DNA of 64,000 nucleotides. Source: Shewanella sp. NIFS-20-20. Its GTDB lineage: Bacteria > Pseudomonadota > Gammaproteobacteria > Enterobacterales > Shewanellaceae. Position 1 is the stretch's first letter; each line of letters opens with the position of its first letter. The notes beneath the pieces are model-generated. The model made no database searches. It had not been told where the DNA came from and saw only the letters and a program-made list of their open reading frames with translations. Location: assembly GCF_019209865.1 (NCBI RefSeq), contig NZ_JAHUTT010000011.1, forward strand, positions 17,849-81,848. The letters are read 5' to 3'. Positions 20,024 through 29,044 of this stretch are shown here, in pieces. A program made the translations under genes and the position numbers.

Positions 20024-20770
20024 TCAACCAACTGCCTCACTTTTGCGCAATATTCCTAATTCAGCCAAGGATGATAGCAATGACATTAATCCTTGCTGAA
20101 TTTGGACAGGGTCAACACTGGGGTAATGTTGCGCTAAAGCGTCACTCACATAGGTTAACGATGCCGGCTGTTGTTGCAAGATAAACAAGGCTTGCGCCGC
20201 CAGCTGGGTTAACTGCAAAAATTGCACTTGATCTTGATGATCTCGATAAATACAAAAGTGTTGCGGCTGCTCAGCCACGGTCTGCGGAATAAAATCTTGA
20301 CTGATATGTTGTACTGGGTAGTGATAACTCAGTACAACGGCAAAAGGCGCCAAACGGATAACATAATCAGCCACTTCTTGTGGCAACAATACGTTAGCCT
20401 GCGGTTCATTAGCCGCCACTGCCACCACCAACTCTTGCCATTCATAATGCGCCAACTCTAACTCAAACGGCCACTTAAAAAAGGATGGCGGTTGTTGTTG
20501 TAGAAATTGCATAAACTCACCTGCAATATCTACAAAGAGTGGGCTATGGCAATCATGATGGGCAAAAAATAGGTTAACTCTTTGGTCCCAATCACTGGCG
20601 GTGTGTAAGCTTTTTAATACCGGAAAAGCATTCGACACAAAGCCATGCACGTTATTGTAAAACAAGTCACGGTAAACCTGCATATGACGCTGTTCTGTGC
20701 CTAGCGGCAGCGCTTGACTCGGATCTTTAATGTAATCAATAAAGGATTGTTGTATTTGTTTGAAGTCCAT
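20024..20770 (-). CDS. hvfC: HvfC/BufC-type (DUF2063) RiPP partner protein
   Basis: 248 residues. The N-terminal ~95 residues are the DUF2063 'putative DNA-binding' domain (FIDYIKDPSQALPLG, RDLFYNNVHGFVSNAFPVLKS), now known as the HvfC/BufC partner of DUF692 enzymes. The C-terminal half resembles a recognition domain. Its ATG overlaps the TAA of hvfB by one base (TAATG), implying translational coupling. In characterised systems this protein helps the DUF692 enzyme bind the precursor peptide; that role is inferred. Confidence 0.88.
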   Translation of the reverse strand: MDFKQIQQSFIDYIKDPSQALPLGTEQRHMQVYRDLFYNNVHGFVSNAFPVLKSLHTASDWDQRVNLFFAHHDCHSPLFVDIAGEFMQFLQQQPPSFFKWPFELELAHYEWQELVVAVAANEPQANVLLPQEVADYVIRLAPFAVVLSYHYPVQHISQDFIPQTVAEQPQHFCIYRDHQDQVQFLQLTQLAAQALFILQQQPASLTYVSDALAQHYPSVDPVQIQQGLMSLLSSLAELGILRKSEAVG

Positions 20771-21603
20771 TAAGCAATCCTTTGTTTAACCAGAGCTTGT
20801 TGCTGCAGTAAGCTGATCTGATCTATTTCAGTTAATAATTGTGCCGTGGTTGGCAAATTAAAATCACGCTCGAGCAGGGTTGGAAACACCCCATGAATGG
20901 CGTAACACTCTGCCAATAACTGCCAAACCGGCGCATTAATATTGGCGCCATGGGTATCGATGATCAAATCTGGGGCTTGTTGATAATGTCCCGCCACATG
21001 CAAATAGCGAATTCTATCCGTGGGCATGGCCGCTAAGAATTGATGGGCATCATAACCATGATTGGTGGCATTAACATAAATATTATTGACATCTAATAAT
21101 AAGCCGCAATCGGCTTCATTGAGGACTTCGCATACAAAGGCCTGCTCGCTCATTTCTGCACCTGGGGCAGAATAAAAAGACACGTTTTCCAGGATCAATG
21201 GTCGCTCTAAGATATCTTGGATTAACTTTACACGTTCGGCAACATGGCTCACTGCTTCGCTAGTAAACGGGATCGGCATTAGATCATAAAGATGCCCCTC
21301 GCCTGAGCAATAACTTAAGTGTTCTGAATAACACTCAATATTATGCTGTTCAAGGAAGTGCTTAACCGCTTTAACAAACTCAACATCCACAGGGGCGGGG
21401 CCACCGACCGATAACGATAAACCGTGGCAAAAAAAACGATGTTGTTCAGTTAATTGACTAAACTGTTTGCCATATTTGCCACCAAGTGTCATCCAATTTT
21501 CAGGAGCAACCTCAAAGAAATCAATGGCATCAGGCACAGATTGGCAAAACTCATTCAGCATCTCTCGCCGCAATCCTAATCCGGCACAACTGGCTTTGGG
21601 CAT
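20770..21603 (-). CDS. hvfB: HvfB/BufB/MbnB-type DUF692 multinuclear iron oxidase
   Basis: 277 residues from the ATG at 21603 (MPKASCAGLGLRREML), which has AAGGA upstream; the longer open frame of 25 codons runs back into the intergenic hairpin. DUF692 TIM-barrel motifs with metal-ligand His/Asp/Glu are visible: FFCHGLSLSVGG, YSEHLSYC, LILENVSFY, LLLDVNNIYVNATNHG, YLHVAGHY, and IDTHGANI. The family oxidises Cys in precursor peptides to oxazolone/thioamide or thiooxazole groups. It lies directly after a Cys-repeat precursor gene and is coupled to hvfC. Confidence 0.92.
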   Translation of the reverse strand: MPKASCAGLGLRREMLNEFCQSVPDAIDFFEVAPENWMTLGGKYGKQFSQLTEQHRFFCHGLSLSVGGPAPVDVEFVKAVKHFLEQHNIECYSEHLSYCSGEGHLYDLMPIPFTSEAVSHVAERVKLIQDILERPLILENVSFYSAPGAEMSEQAFVCEVLNEADCGLLLDVNNIYVNATNHGYDAHQFLAAMPTDRIRYLHVAGHYQQAPDLIIDTHGANINAPVWQLLAECYAIHGVFPTLLERDFNLPTTAQLLTEIDQISLLQQQALVKQRIA

Positions 21604-21622
21604 AACTCGTCCTTCAATGTTA

Positions 21623-21648
21623 AGCCTCCCCTTAAAACAGAGGAGGCT
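21623..21648 (-). other. Intercistronic hairpin between hvfA and hvfB
   Basis: A 7-bp stem (AGCCTCC/GGAGGCT) with a 12-nt loop in the 56-bp gap. It has no T run, so it is more likely a partial attenuator or an mRNA-stabilising element that keeps precursor expression above enzyme expression. Confidence 0.5.
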
Positions 21649-21659
21649 ATAATTAGCGC

Positions 21660-22112
21660 TTAGTGATTGCCACCACATTTACCTTCTTTGGCTTTTTTAT
21701 CGCCGCCGCACTTGCCTTCGCCGCATTTACCTTCTTTAGCGGCTTTACCTTCACCGCACTTGCCTTCGCCACACTTACCTTCTTTAGCGGCTTTACCTTC
21801 ACCGCACTTGCCTTCACCACACTTACCTTCTGTGGCGGCTTTACCTTCACCGCACTTGCCTTCGCCGCATTTACCTTCAGTAGCGGCTTTACCTTCACCG
21901 CACTTGCCTTCGCCACACTTACCTTCTTTAGCTTTTTTATCTCCACCACATTTGCCTTCGCCACACTTGCCTTCACCGCCAACTAACTGGTAACCAGATG
22001 TCATTTGTTCAAAACCGAATAGTGCTTGCTCTTGGGCTTGAACCGACAACGCTCCGGTCATCATGACTGAACCTAAAGCGACAGCTACTGCGGTTTTTTT
22101 CACTGAACTCAT
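21660..22112 (-). CDS. hvfA: HvfA/bufferin-type RiPP precursor with EGKC repeats
   Basis: 150 residues. An N-terminal Sec-type signal peptide (MSSVKKTAVAVALGSVMM, then cleavage expected near VQA-QEQA) and a short spacer precede six tandem 16-residue repeats (residues 47-142) and a terminal EGKCGGNH. There are 13 EGKC motifs and 13 Cys; every Cys in the protein is in one. Such proteins are the substrates of DUF692 enzymes, whose modified products bind metal (copper in known cases), probably in the periplasm. It is the first gene of hvfABC, with AGGGA before the ATG. Whether the metal is copper here is inferred from the family. Confidence 0.92.
   Translation of the reverse strand: MSSVKKTAVAVALGSVMMTGALSVQAQEQALFGFEQMTSGYQLVGGEGKCGEGKCGGDKKAKEGKCGEGKCGEGKAATEGKCGEGKCGEGKAATEGKCGEGKCGEGKAAKEGKCGEGKCGEGKAAKEGKCGEGKCGGDKKAKEGKCGGNH
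21687..21974 (-). repeat. Six 48-bp tandem repeats within hvfA
   Basis: Each unit encodes EGKCGEGKCG plus a six-residue spacer. Spacer order from the N-terminus is GDKKAK, EGKAAT, EGKAAT, EGKAAK, EGKAAK, GDKKAK, so the first and last units match and the middle comes in pairs. The repeats also keep other frames open, which creates false overlapping frames on both strands. Confidence 0.95.
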
Positions 22113-22341
22113 AATATTTCCCTCTTAATTGATGATTGACGTTCACTAGCATGGCTTGCTATGAACTTGAGCTAATAGACCCTCGGCGGTAGAAATAAAT
22201 TTCGCGAATTACTCAATTGTTGCAAACTTTAACAACACCCCGCTTCAATTGTTATCGCACAGTTACAGAATAAAGCAAGACTATGCCAACGATTTGCCAT
22301 GAGGTAAAATGTGCGGCTATTGAAAACAATCACAGATATTT

Positions 22342-23298
22342 ATGAAAACTCGGGTAATACTGGCGCCAATGGAAGGGGTCGTTGACGCATTAATGCGTGA
22401 CATTCTTTCCAGCATCAATCCCTATGATTTAATGGTGACTGAATTTATTCGTGTCACCGATCAAATCCTACCTGACAAGGTATTTTATCGCCTCTGTCCA
22501 GAGTTACATCACCAAGGGTTTACCCCCTCTGGAACCCCGGTTAGAGTCCAATTATTAGGTCAAGATCCCGATTATGTGGCCGCCAATGCAGTCAAAGCCG
22601 TGGAACTTGGATCCCATGGCGTGGACATCAATTTTGGTTGTCCGGCCAAAATGGTAAACAAAAGCAATGGTGGCGCGGTGTTGCTTCAATACCCAGAGCA
22701 ACTGTACGCCATCGTCAAAGCCATGCGAGATGCGGTAGCGCCAGAACAGCCCGTCACTGCCAAAATCAGGCTGGGCTTTAATGATCGTAGTCTTTATATG
22801 GAAAATGCTTTGGCCATTGCTGAAGCCGGCGCCGACGAATTGGCCGTGCATGCCCGCAGCAAGGTCGATGGTTATAAACCGCCGGCCTACTGGGAATACA
22901 TTACCGACTTACGTCAAGCCCTTTCCATTCCAGTGATTGCTAACGGCGAAATCTGGTCGGCAGACGATGCCAAGCGCTGCCAAGCGATCACGGGATGCCA
23001 CAGCGTTATGATTGGCCGCGGTGCAATTTCATTGCCCAATTTGGCCGCGTGTATCAAAAATAATGACACGCCTTTTGATTGGCAACAGACCTTAGATTTG
23101 ATGCTGTCTTACTCAGAACGAGAACTCAATGGCCGCAAAAGTTGCTATTATCCCTCGCGAGTCAAGCAATGGTTTGCCTATTTAAACCGCCAATACGCCC
23201 AAGCAGATACCTTGTTTAGACAATTAAGAGTCTTTAAAGAAACTGACGCGATTGTCACGAGTCTTCGTGCCGCCAAGGCCGAATTAGCAAACGATTAG
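22342..23298 (+). CDS. dusC: tRNA-dihydrouridine(16) synthase
   Basis: FMN enzyme that reduces U16 in tRNA D-loops using NADPH. 318 residues, the size of the DusC subfamily. Motifs: VILAPMEGVVDALMRDIL, VQLLGQDPDYVAANA, the signature DINFGCPAKMVNKSNGGAVLL with the catalytic Cys, LAVHARSKVDGYKPPAYW, IPVIANGEIWSADDA and GCHSVMIGRGAI. The subfamily call rests on overall resemblance to DusC and is less sure than the Dus family itself. It is divergent from hvfA. Confidence 0.93.
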   Translation: MKTRVILAPMEGVVDALMRDILSSINPYDLMVTEFIRVTDQILPDKVFYRLCPELHHQGFTPSGTPVRVQLLGQDPDYVAANAVKAVELGSHGVDINFGCPAKMVNKSNGGAVLLQYPEQLYAIVKAMRDAVAPEQPVTAKIRLGFNDRSLYMENALAIAEAGADELAVHARSKVDGYKPPAYWEYITDLRQALSIPVIANGEIWSADDAKRCQAITGCHSVMIGRGAISLPNLAACIKNNDTPFDWQQTLDLMLSYSERELNGRKSCYYPSRVKQWFAYLNRQYAQADTLFRQLRVFKETDAIVTSLRAAKAELAND

Positions 23299-23313
23299 TC
23301 AATGACTAGACCT

Positions 23314-23343
23314 AAAAAGCCCAGAAAATTTTCTGGGCTTTTT
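23314..23343. terminator. Bidirectional terminator between dusC and the first TonB receptor
   Basis: A 15-bp perfect inverted repeat (AAAAAGCCCAGAAAA and its complement) lies between convergent genes, with T runs on both sides. Confidence 0.9.
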
Positions 23344-23357
23344 ATTACGCTAAAAGA

Positions 23358-25973
23358 TTACATCTTCAAGCTAAGTTGCAGATAGAAATAGCGGCCTAAG
23401 GTATCGTAGCTATAAGGATCGGTATTGGAATCATTGTTATATGAATAATAAGGTGGTGCCTTATCAAACAGGTTATTGATGCCACCAGAGATTTTCCAAC
23501 CCTGCGGCAAGAAGTAACTGGCCGACAGATCATGATAGATCACGCTTCCAGTGGTTGGCGCATAACACTTAGATGTATCATTAACGCAAGCATAACTGTC
23601 CATGCCCGCAATGTATCTGGCTTGATAGTTAGCCGTCCACTCGTCCGCTTGAACCCCTAAGTTAACATTGCTCTTGTATTTAGCGAAACCACCGCTGCCA
23701 GAAGTAATTAATCCAGCATAATCAATGGCTTCACCCAAGATTACCGACTCATTTTCTAATAGAATTGTCGTGTCGACGCCAGTGCGCCAATCAAGACCCA
23801 AGGCTTCAAACGTGTAGGCTAAGTTAATATCAACCCCTGAGGTATTTTCCGCGCCTATGTTTTGCAGTTGGTTGTTGAAAATGATCCGGTTGCCAGGGCC
23901 CATTTTAATCGCGGCTGACTGACATAATGCGGTGCTGCTATTGTATGGATTACCTTGAGCATCCATACACTGATTAACAATATATTGTGAATCAACTAAA
24001 GCAATCGAGTTAGTCACCTCAATATTGTAGTAGTCGGCCGTCATCGAAAAACCGTCAAACCAAGCGGGTGAATAGACAAAACCGGCAGTAAGAATATCGG
24101 CTTGCTCAGGTGTCAGGTTAACGTTACCACCGCGGGTCACCTCCGCTTGATCTTGGCCTACGGGATGCTCTACATCATCAAATGAGGGCGATTCGCCACC
24201 ATAGAGTTCATCAACAGACGGCGCTCTAAAGGCCGTTGAGGCCACACCACGTAACATCAAATCATCCACAAGGCGCCAGGTTAAGCCTAATTTCCAGGTA
24301 CTGTCTGAGCCAAAGGTACTGTAATCAAATACCCGAACGGCAGCACTCAAATCCACTTGCTGTGCCAAGGGTAAGTCACTGAGCAGTGGGATGGCTAATT
24401 CAAGGTATGCTTCATTAACATCATACTCCCCACCTGTGGGTTCAACCTTGGGATCATTGGCTAACCCTTGCGAGGTTAACGAGTCAGGGATAAACCAAGC
24501 TTTTTCTTGGCGATGTTCAAGCCCCGCGGCGAAACCTAAATAACCGGCCGGTAGCTCCATGATTTCACCGGCAATATTGGCGGAGAGAATGAACATCTCA
24601 CTGCCACCTGAATTTAACTCAGTATAAATGTCCCCATCTAAGCTCTCTTTGCTCCAAGCGTTTTGATCTAAGGGATTAAAGCTACCGTTATCAATTCTTT
24701 CGTTAATACTGCCCATATTAAGCAGGTTCGCTAAACGATCGACTGAGTCGTTACGACCGAAGTTCACTGAGGCATCCCAGTTCCAGCCATTATCAAGATA
24801 ACCATCAACGCCTAGCACGACCCTTGCAGTATCGACCACTTGACTAAATTCACGGTTGCCAATATCTGACATACGGCGACCATAATCCAGTTCATCACCG
24901 TATTGGTATCCGTGAGCCAGTAAGCTATCACCCATGGCTTCAGTATATGTGAAGGTATTCGTCCAAATGGGCTGCGGCGCCATTTGCTGTGATGACCAAC
25001 GTTTGGTAAACATGGCTTCAGCAAATAAGCGCGAATCAGCCGTGAGCTCGTAGTTAGCCAATGCCGTCAGATTCAAGCGTTGCATCGGCGTATATAAGTA
25101 ACTGGTGGTTGAATAATTGTATTTATCATCATCACCAAACTTGTGCCAACTGCCATCTGCCGCCCCTTGTAACTGATCGCGGCCTTTCGGTCCCCAAATA
25201 TGCCCGCCGGGAGTATAGCTGCTACCACCACAATACAGTTCTTTGCCCCCAATAGCGGCATCTCGCTCGGCGATCGGACATTCAGAGAAGTCACGGTCAG
25301 CCATCGAAGCGCTGCCACGATCCATATACTGCATGCCCATCACAACATTACCGCGGTCAAAATTAGCCCCTAAGGTAATATCAACACTCAATTCTTTTGC
25401 GTCGCCCTGACCTGATATCCCGTTTTGCAGGTTGATGTCGAACCCTTCAAAATCATCGACCAAAATAATGTTGACCACACCGGCTACGGCATCTGAACCG
25501 TAAACTGCCGACGCGCCATCTTTGAGCACTTCAACGCGTTTAATCATAGACACGGGAATGGTATTCAAATCAACAGTGGACGCGGCGCCGGTGCCCGAGT
25601 TGACCATCCTACGACTATTTACCAGCACTAAAGTACGCTGTGAGCCCAAACCGCGCAGGTTAATAGAGGCATTGCCTTGAGAGCCATTGTTAATCCCTGG
25701 GTTGGTCATCGCACCGCCAGTGGCCGTCATTTTTTGCAACACTTCATCAATCGAGGTAGCTCCGCTGGCCTTAATGGCACTGGCATCAATGGTTGTTACT
25801 GGGCTAGCCGTTTCCATATCGGCTCGTTGAATACGCGAACCGGTAACTTCAATGCGCTCTACATTTTCTGATGTTGTTTGTGCGTAACTTACATTACTAA
25901 AAATGGTACTTGTTGATACGACTAATAATAACGAGCGACGAACCGCTTTTGCCGTTAAATTCATTGCTACCAT
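23358..25973 (-). CDS. TonB-dependent outer-membrane receptor
   Basis: 871 residues from the ATG at 25973, which has GGAGG 6 bp upstream; the open frame starts 13 codons earlier. A signal peptide (ending near SYAQ) is followed by the plug domain: VERIEVTGSRIQRADMETASPV, INLRGLGSQRTLVLVNSRR, and VEVLKDGASAVYGSDAVAGVVNI. The rest is a 22-strand barrel with the domain YFLPQGWKISGGINNLFDKAPP near the C-terminus. The last residues are YLQLSLKM, with Met rather than the usual aromatic end. It is paralogous to the next gene; the plug resembles receptors for peptides or complex organics, and the ligand is unknown. Confidence 0.92.
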   Translation of the reverse strand: MVAMNLTAKAVRRSLLLVVSTSTIFSNVSYAQTTSENVERIEVTGSRIQRADMETASPVTTIDASAIKASGATSIDEVLQKMTATGGAMTNPGINNGSQGNASINLRGLGSQRTLVLVNSRRMVNSGTGAASTVDLNTIPVSMIKRVEVLKDGASAVYGSDAVAGVVNIILVDDFEGFDINLQNGISGQGDAKELSVDITLGANFDRGNVVMGMQYMDRGSASMADRDFSECPIAERDAAIGGKELYCGGSSYTPGGHIWGPKGRDQLQGAADGSWHKFGDDDKYNYSTTSYLYTPMQRLNLTALANYELTADSRLFAEAMFTKRWSSQQMAPQPIWTNTFTYTEAMGDSLLAHGYQYGDELDYGRRMSDIGNREFSQVVDTARVVLGVDGYLDNGWNWDASVNFGRNDSVDRLANLLNMGSINERIDNGSFNPLDQNAWSKESLDGDIYTELNSGGSEMFILSANIAGEIMELPAGYLGFAAGLEHRQEKAWFIPDSLTSQGLANDPKVEPTGGEYDVNEAYLELAIPLLSDLPLAQQVDLSAAVRVFDYSTFGSDSTWKLGLTWRLVDDLMLRGVASTAFRAPSVDELYGGESPSFDDVEHPVGQDQAEVTRGGNVNLTPEQADILTAGFVYSPAWFDGFSMTADYYNIEVTNSIALVDSQYIVNQCMDAQGNPYNSSTALCQSAAIKMGPGNRIIFNNQLQNIGAENTSGVDINLAYTFEALGLDWRTGVDTTILLENESVILGEAIDYAGLITSGSGGFAKYKSNVNLGVQADEWTANYQARYIAGMDSYACVNDTSKCYAPTTGSVIYHDLSASYFLPQGWKISGGINNLFDKAPPYYSYNNDSNTDPYSYDTLGRYFYLQLSLKM

Positions 25974-25986
25974 GCTTGCCTCCAAA

Positions 25987-26008
25987 ATTTGACTAGGGTT
26001 AGTCAAAT
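25987..26008 (-). promoter_or_regulatory. Inverted repeat in the 5' leader of the TonB receptor gene
   Basis: A perfect 9-bp inverted repeat (ATTTGACTA/TAGTCAAAT) with a 4-nt loop ends 14 bp before the start codon, just ahead of GGAGG. It could be a repressor operator or an RNA hairpin acting on translation. Confidence 0.55.
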
Positions 26009-26094
26009 ACAACTTTGTCTTTATATTTATGTAATCGTATATCGCACGATTGCAATGATGATGTTAAATAAAGGCTGGGGAGTCAATGATATTT

Positions 26095-26110
26095 TGTGAT
26101 ATTTATCACG
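26095..26110. promoter_or_regulatory. Candidate CRP binding site
   Basis: TGTGATATTTATCACG matches TGTGA-N6-TCACA at nine of ten conserved positions, 122-137 bp upstream of the receptor start. Confidence 0.55.
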
Positions 26111-26324
26111 ATTTATTCGATTTCGTGATGATAATTAACAATGTTAGGGATTGAAATATTAAATTCCACTTTAAACAATTACTTAGGTTTTTATTGATCA
26201 CCATGCCCAAATAACAATATTCACACAAAATCAACACCCGAGTGTAATTGTATCAAGCATTAAAATGGTGATGGTTAAATAACGCACAACTCAAATTCAG
26301 TTAAAAAGCAAAAATAAATAAAAA

Positions 26325-26355
26325 TAAAAAAGCCAGCGTGATGCTGGCTTTTTTA
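26325..26355 (-). terminator. Terminator of the second TonB receptor
   Basis: Stem AGCCAGC/GCTGGCT with a 5-nt loop and A/T runs on both sides, 20 bp beyond the stop at 26375. Confidence 0.88.
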
Positions 26356-26374
26356 TTTTTCATTCTAATAAGAT

Positions 26375-29044
26375 TTAGAACTTCTGATTGTAGCGCAAAT
26401 AATATTCACGACCAATCGGATCATACAAGCTCGTACTATAGAATGGGAAACCTAACTCATAATTAAATGGTGGCTCTTCATCTAACAAGTTACGAATACC
26501 AAAATTGATCTTGCCATTCCATGGCAAGTAATAGCCAACTTGGGTATCTACGATCCACTGGCCATCAGTGGTGCCATAGTCCGCATCTTCTTGTTCAGCT
26601 GTGTAACGAGCGAATAATGATGCTTCCCACTCATTATGAGTCCAGGTCGAACTCAAGTTGATACGGAATTGCGGCTGATCAGTTTCACCCACGATATCTT
26701 CCATCGGTGAATTTGGACCATCTTTGGCTTCCCAACTCAACACATAGTTGGTTTCGGCGCCGAAGTTAAAGTCACCCACTTGTGTCGCTAATAAATAGCG
26801 CAGGTTAAAATCAATCCCGCGAGTCTTCAACTCACCTAAATTTAGCTTTTGTAACAGTAGGCGCTCAACTTCGCCATTAGCATCACGGAATAGCATCTCA
26901 GACACATCAAAGCCATCACGTTCTAAGTTAAACACATCTTGTGATGATAAAGTGCTGATAACATTGTCAATTTGAATATCGTAGTAGGATAATTCAAAAT
27001 CTAATTCATCAGTAATATTCCACACCATCCCCATCGATAGCGACGTTGATTCTTCTGGCTCTAACTCCTCATTACCTTGGTAGAAAGCTTTATACTGTTC
27101 TCTCGCACAGTCAGTTGGCGATGGGCATGATGCCCAATCAGATGCCCACAAGAAGGTTTCCGATTGACCCGTATATAAGTCGTCAAAGGTAGGGGCTCTA
27201 AAGCCTGTACCGTAGGATGCACGCAGCAACAAGGAATCGAATGGACGATAGCTGATGCCAGCCTTTGGATTAAAGGTATTGCCAAAATCGCTATAATCAT
27301 CGAAACGAGCCGACAGCTCTACATCTAAATTGTCTAACACCGGAATAATGGTTTCGGCTGATATTGACCAGACTTCACGACTTTTACCGGTAATAATGTC
27401 ACCACCTGAGCTACCGACGATATTGCCTTGGTTTGATGCCAAGTCATAAATCTTCTCATATTCAGTGCGGTTCCACTCAAACCCAATTGCCAATGGGATG
27501 GTGCCATTGGGTATATCAAATAAATCGATGCTAAAGCCACCATCGACACCGTAGGTCTGGACTCGACCATTAAACAATGCCGTATGACCTGCCGCTTGAA
27601 TTGCGGCCTCATTGCTGCCGTCAACATAACCGCTGCCTGCCGCAAAATAGTCAAGCTTACCGCCATCGAGCAACTCTTGGATCACTGTGGCATTTGCCGC
27701 ACCCGACTGCACTGAACTCACATCAGAGCGGATCCATTGCGCGCCAACACCCCAGGTCATGCCACCGAGTAAATCGGCATAGCCATCTAAAGCCGTTAAG
27801 AAGTTAATATCTGAATCTTGAACTTTGGTAATACGTGGGCCTAATGGCGTCGTACGCATTTTTAAGTCGATATCAACATAGTTGCCCGCGGCGACTTGAT
27901 CCTTTAACCATTGGCTACCGTATTTGTCGATAGTGGCCATATAGATATCTGAGTTCGCATCAGTGTGTTTAAGGGTTGGGCTATTACTGTTTGGTGCACC
28001 GGCATACTGACCTTCGGTCCATACACGGGTCATCATCAAACGGTTAGTCCAATTGATATCGTCGGTAATGGCATGATCTACCTTAACGAAGGTAGAAAAA
28101 CGCTCTTGGGCCGCCATGGTGGCAGAGTCAGCAGCAGCATTATAGCCGCACACAGTGTTACCTTTGCTGTCGGTGATCAATTGAGAATTTTCTGATCCAT
28201 CACAGCGGGCATCAGCGAAAGAAACGGTTTCATACTGCGGCGTGCCATCAGCGCCAAGGACAGGCTTGCCATCCTTATCTAGTTTTGGCTTACTTTTATC
28301 AACATATGAGCCGGTACCTGGCCAACCATAGGAACTGAGCATTTCACTGCTGAAATCACGATCACTATCGTACAGCGGTGAACGATTAAAATACTCAACC
28401 GAAGCAACAATATTGGTGCTATCAGTGACGGCGCCAAAGGTCATGCGCACGCTGGTATTTTCTGCGCCGCCATGTTGCGTGATCCCCTGTTCAGCATCAA
28501 TCTCAACGCCTTCATATTCTTTTTTGGTGATGATGTTAATTACGCCAGCAACCGCATCCGAGCCATACACTGCCGAGGCACCATCGCGCAGCACTTCAAT
28601 GCGCTCGACCGCCGCCATAGGAACAACGTTAAGGTTTTGGGTACCGCCACCAAAAGCGACTGATGAGCCCATACGACGACCGTCAATTAGGATCAAAGTA
28701 CGTTGAGGGCCAAGGCCGCGCATACTAACTGTTGATTGTGAAGATTGGCCGGCACCAAATCCTGATGCATCACGGAAAGAGCCAAAGCTGTTTTGCGATA
28801 GATTGCGTACAAAATCAGAGACAGTCGCGACCCCAGAGGCATCGATTTCAGCTTTGCTGATCACTGTCACTGGTGATGAAGTTTCCATATCGGTACGTTG
28901 AATACGTGACCCCGTCACTTCTATACGTTCGACATTGGCACCTACTTGCTCAGTTTCAGCATGGGCAATGGTTGCCGCAGATGAAGAAACTAAAGCAAAC
29001 AAACTAAGACGTACAGCCTTAGATACAGCAGTTTGCGTTGACAT
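26375..29044 (-). CDS. TonB-dependent outer-membrane receptor (paralogue)
   Basis: 889 residues. The signal peptide ends near AHAETEQ. The plug reads VERIEVTGSRIQRTDMETSSPV, MRGLGPQRTLILIDGRRMG and IEVLRDGASAVYGSDAVAGVINI, nearly the same as in the neighbouring receptor. A long barrel follows with FRAPTFDDLYTGQSETF and ends ...YYLRYNQKF with the usual terminal Phe. AAGGGAAAG precedes the ATG. The two receptors are tandem copies separated by a terminator and a promoter region, so each is expressed on its own. Ligand unknown. Confidence 0.92.
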   Translation of the reverse strand: MSTQTAVSKAVRLSLFALVSSSAATIAHAETEQVGANVERIEVTGSRIQRTDMETSSPVTVISKAEIDASGVATVSDFVRNLSQNSFGSFRDASGFGAGQSSQSTVSMRGLGPQRTLILIDGRRMGSSVAFGGGTQNLNVVPMAAVERIEVLRDGASAVYGSDAVAGVINIITKKEYEGVEIDAEQGITQHGGAENTSVRMTFGAVTDSTNIVASVEYFNRSPLYDSDRDFSSEMLSSYGWPGTGSYVDKSKPKLDKDGKPVLGADGTPQYETVSFADARCDGSENSQLITDSKGNTVCGYNAAADSATMAAQERFSTFVKVDHAITDDINWTNRLMMTRVWTEGQYAGAPNSNSPTLKHTDANSDIYMATIDKYGSQWLKDQVAAGNYVDIDLKMRTTPLGPRITKVQDSDINFLTALDGYADLLGGMTWGVGAQWIRSDVSSVQSGAANATVIQELLDGGKLDYFAAGSGYVDGSNEAAIQAAGHTALFNGRVQTYGVDGGFSIDLFDIPNGTIPLAIGFEWNRTEYEKIYDLASNQGNIVGSSGGDIITGKSREVWSISAETIIPVLDNLDVELSARFDDYSDFGNTFNPKAGISYRPFDSLLLRASYGTGFRAPTFDDLYTGQSETFLWASDWASCPSPTDCAREQYKAFYQGNEELEPEESTSLSMGMVWNITDELDFELSYYDIQIDNVISTLSSQDVFNLERDGFDVSEMLFRDANGEVERLLLQKLNLGELKTRGIDFNLRYLLATQVGDFNFGAETNYVLSWEAKDGPNSPMEDIVGETDQPQFRINLSSTWTHNEWEASLFARYTAEQEDADYGTTDGQWIVDTQVGYYLPWNGKINFGIRNLLDEEPPFNYELGFPFYSTSLYDPIGREYYLRYNQKF

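Larger units (their letters stand above)
25974..26324. other. Upstream region of the first TonB receptor
   Basis: AT-rich and gene-free. It holds an inverted repeat right before the ribosome site (25987-26008) and a CRP-like palindrome (26095-26110), both listed separately. I found no other clear element. Confidence 0.5.

Noticed and set aside
21687..21974. CRISPR-like array from regular repeats
   Set aside because: The repeats are direct coding units of 48 bp with no unique spacers.
21663..21993. Several overlapping long frames on both strands in the hvfA repeat zone
   Set aside because: They result from the 48-bp periodic sequence. Only the frame with signal peptide and EGKC motifs is real.
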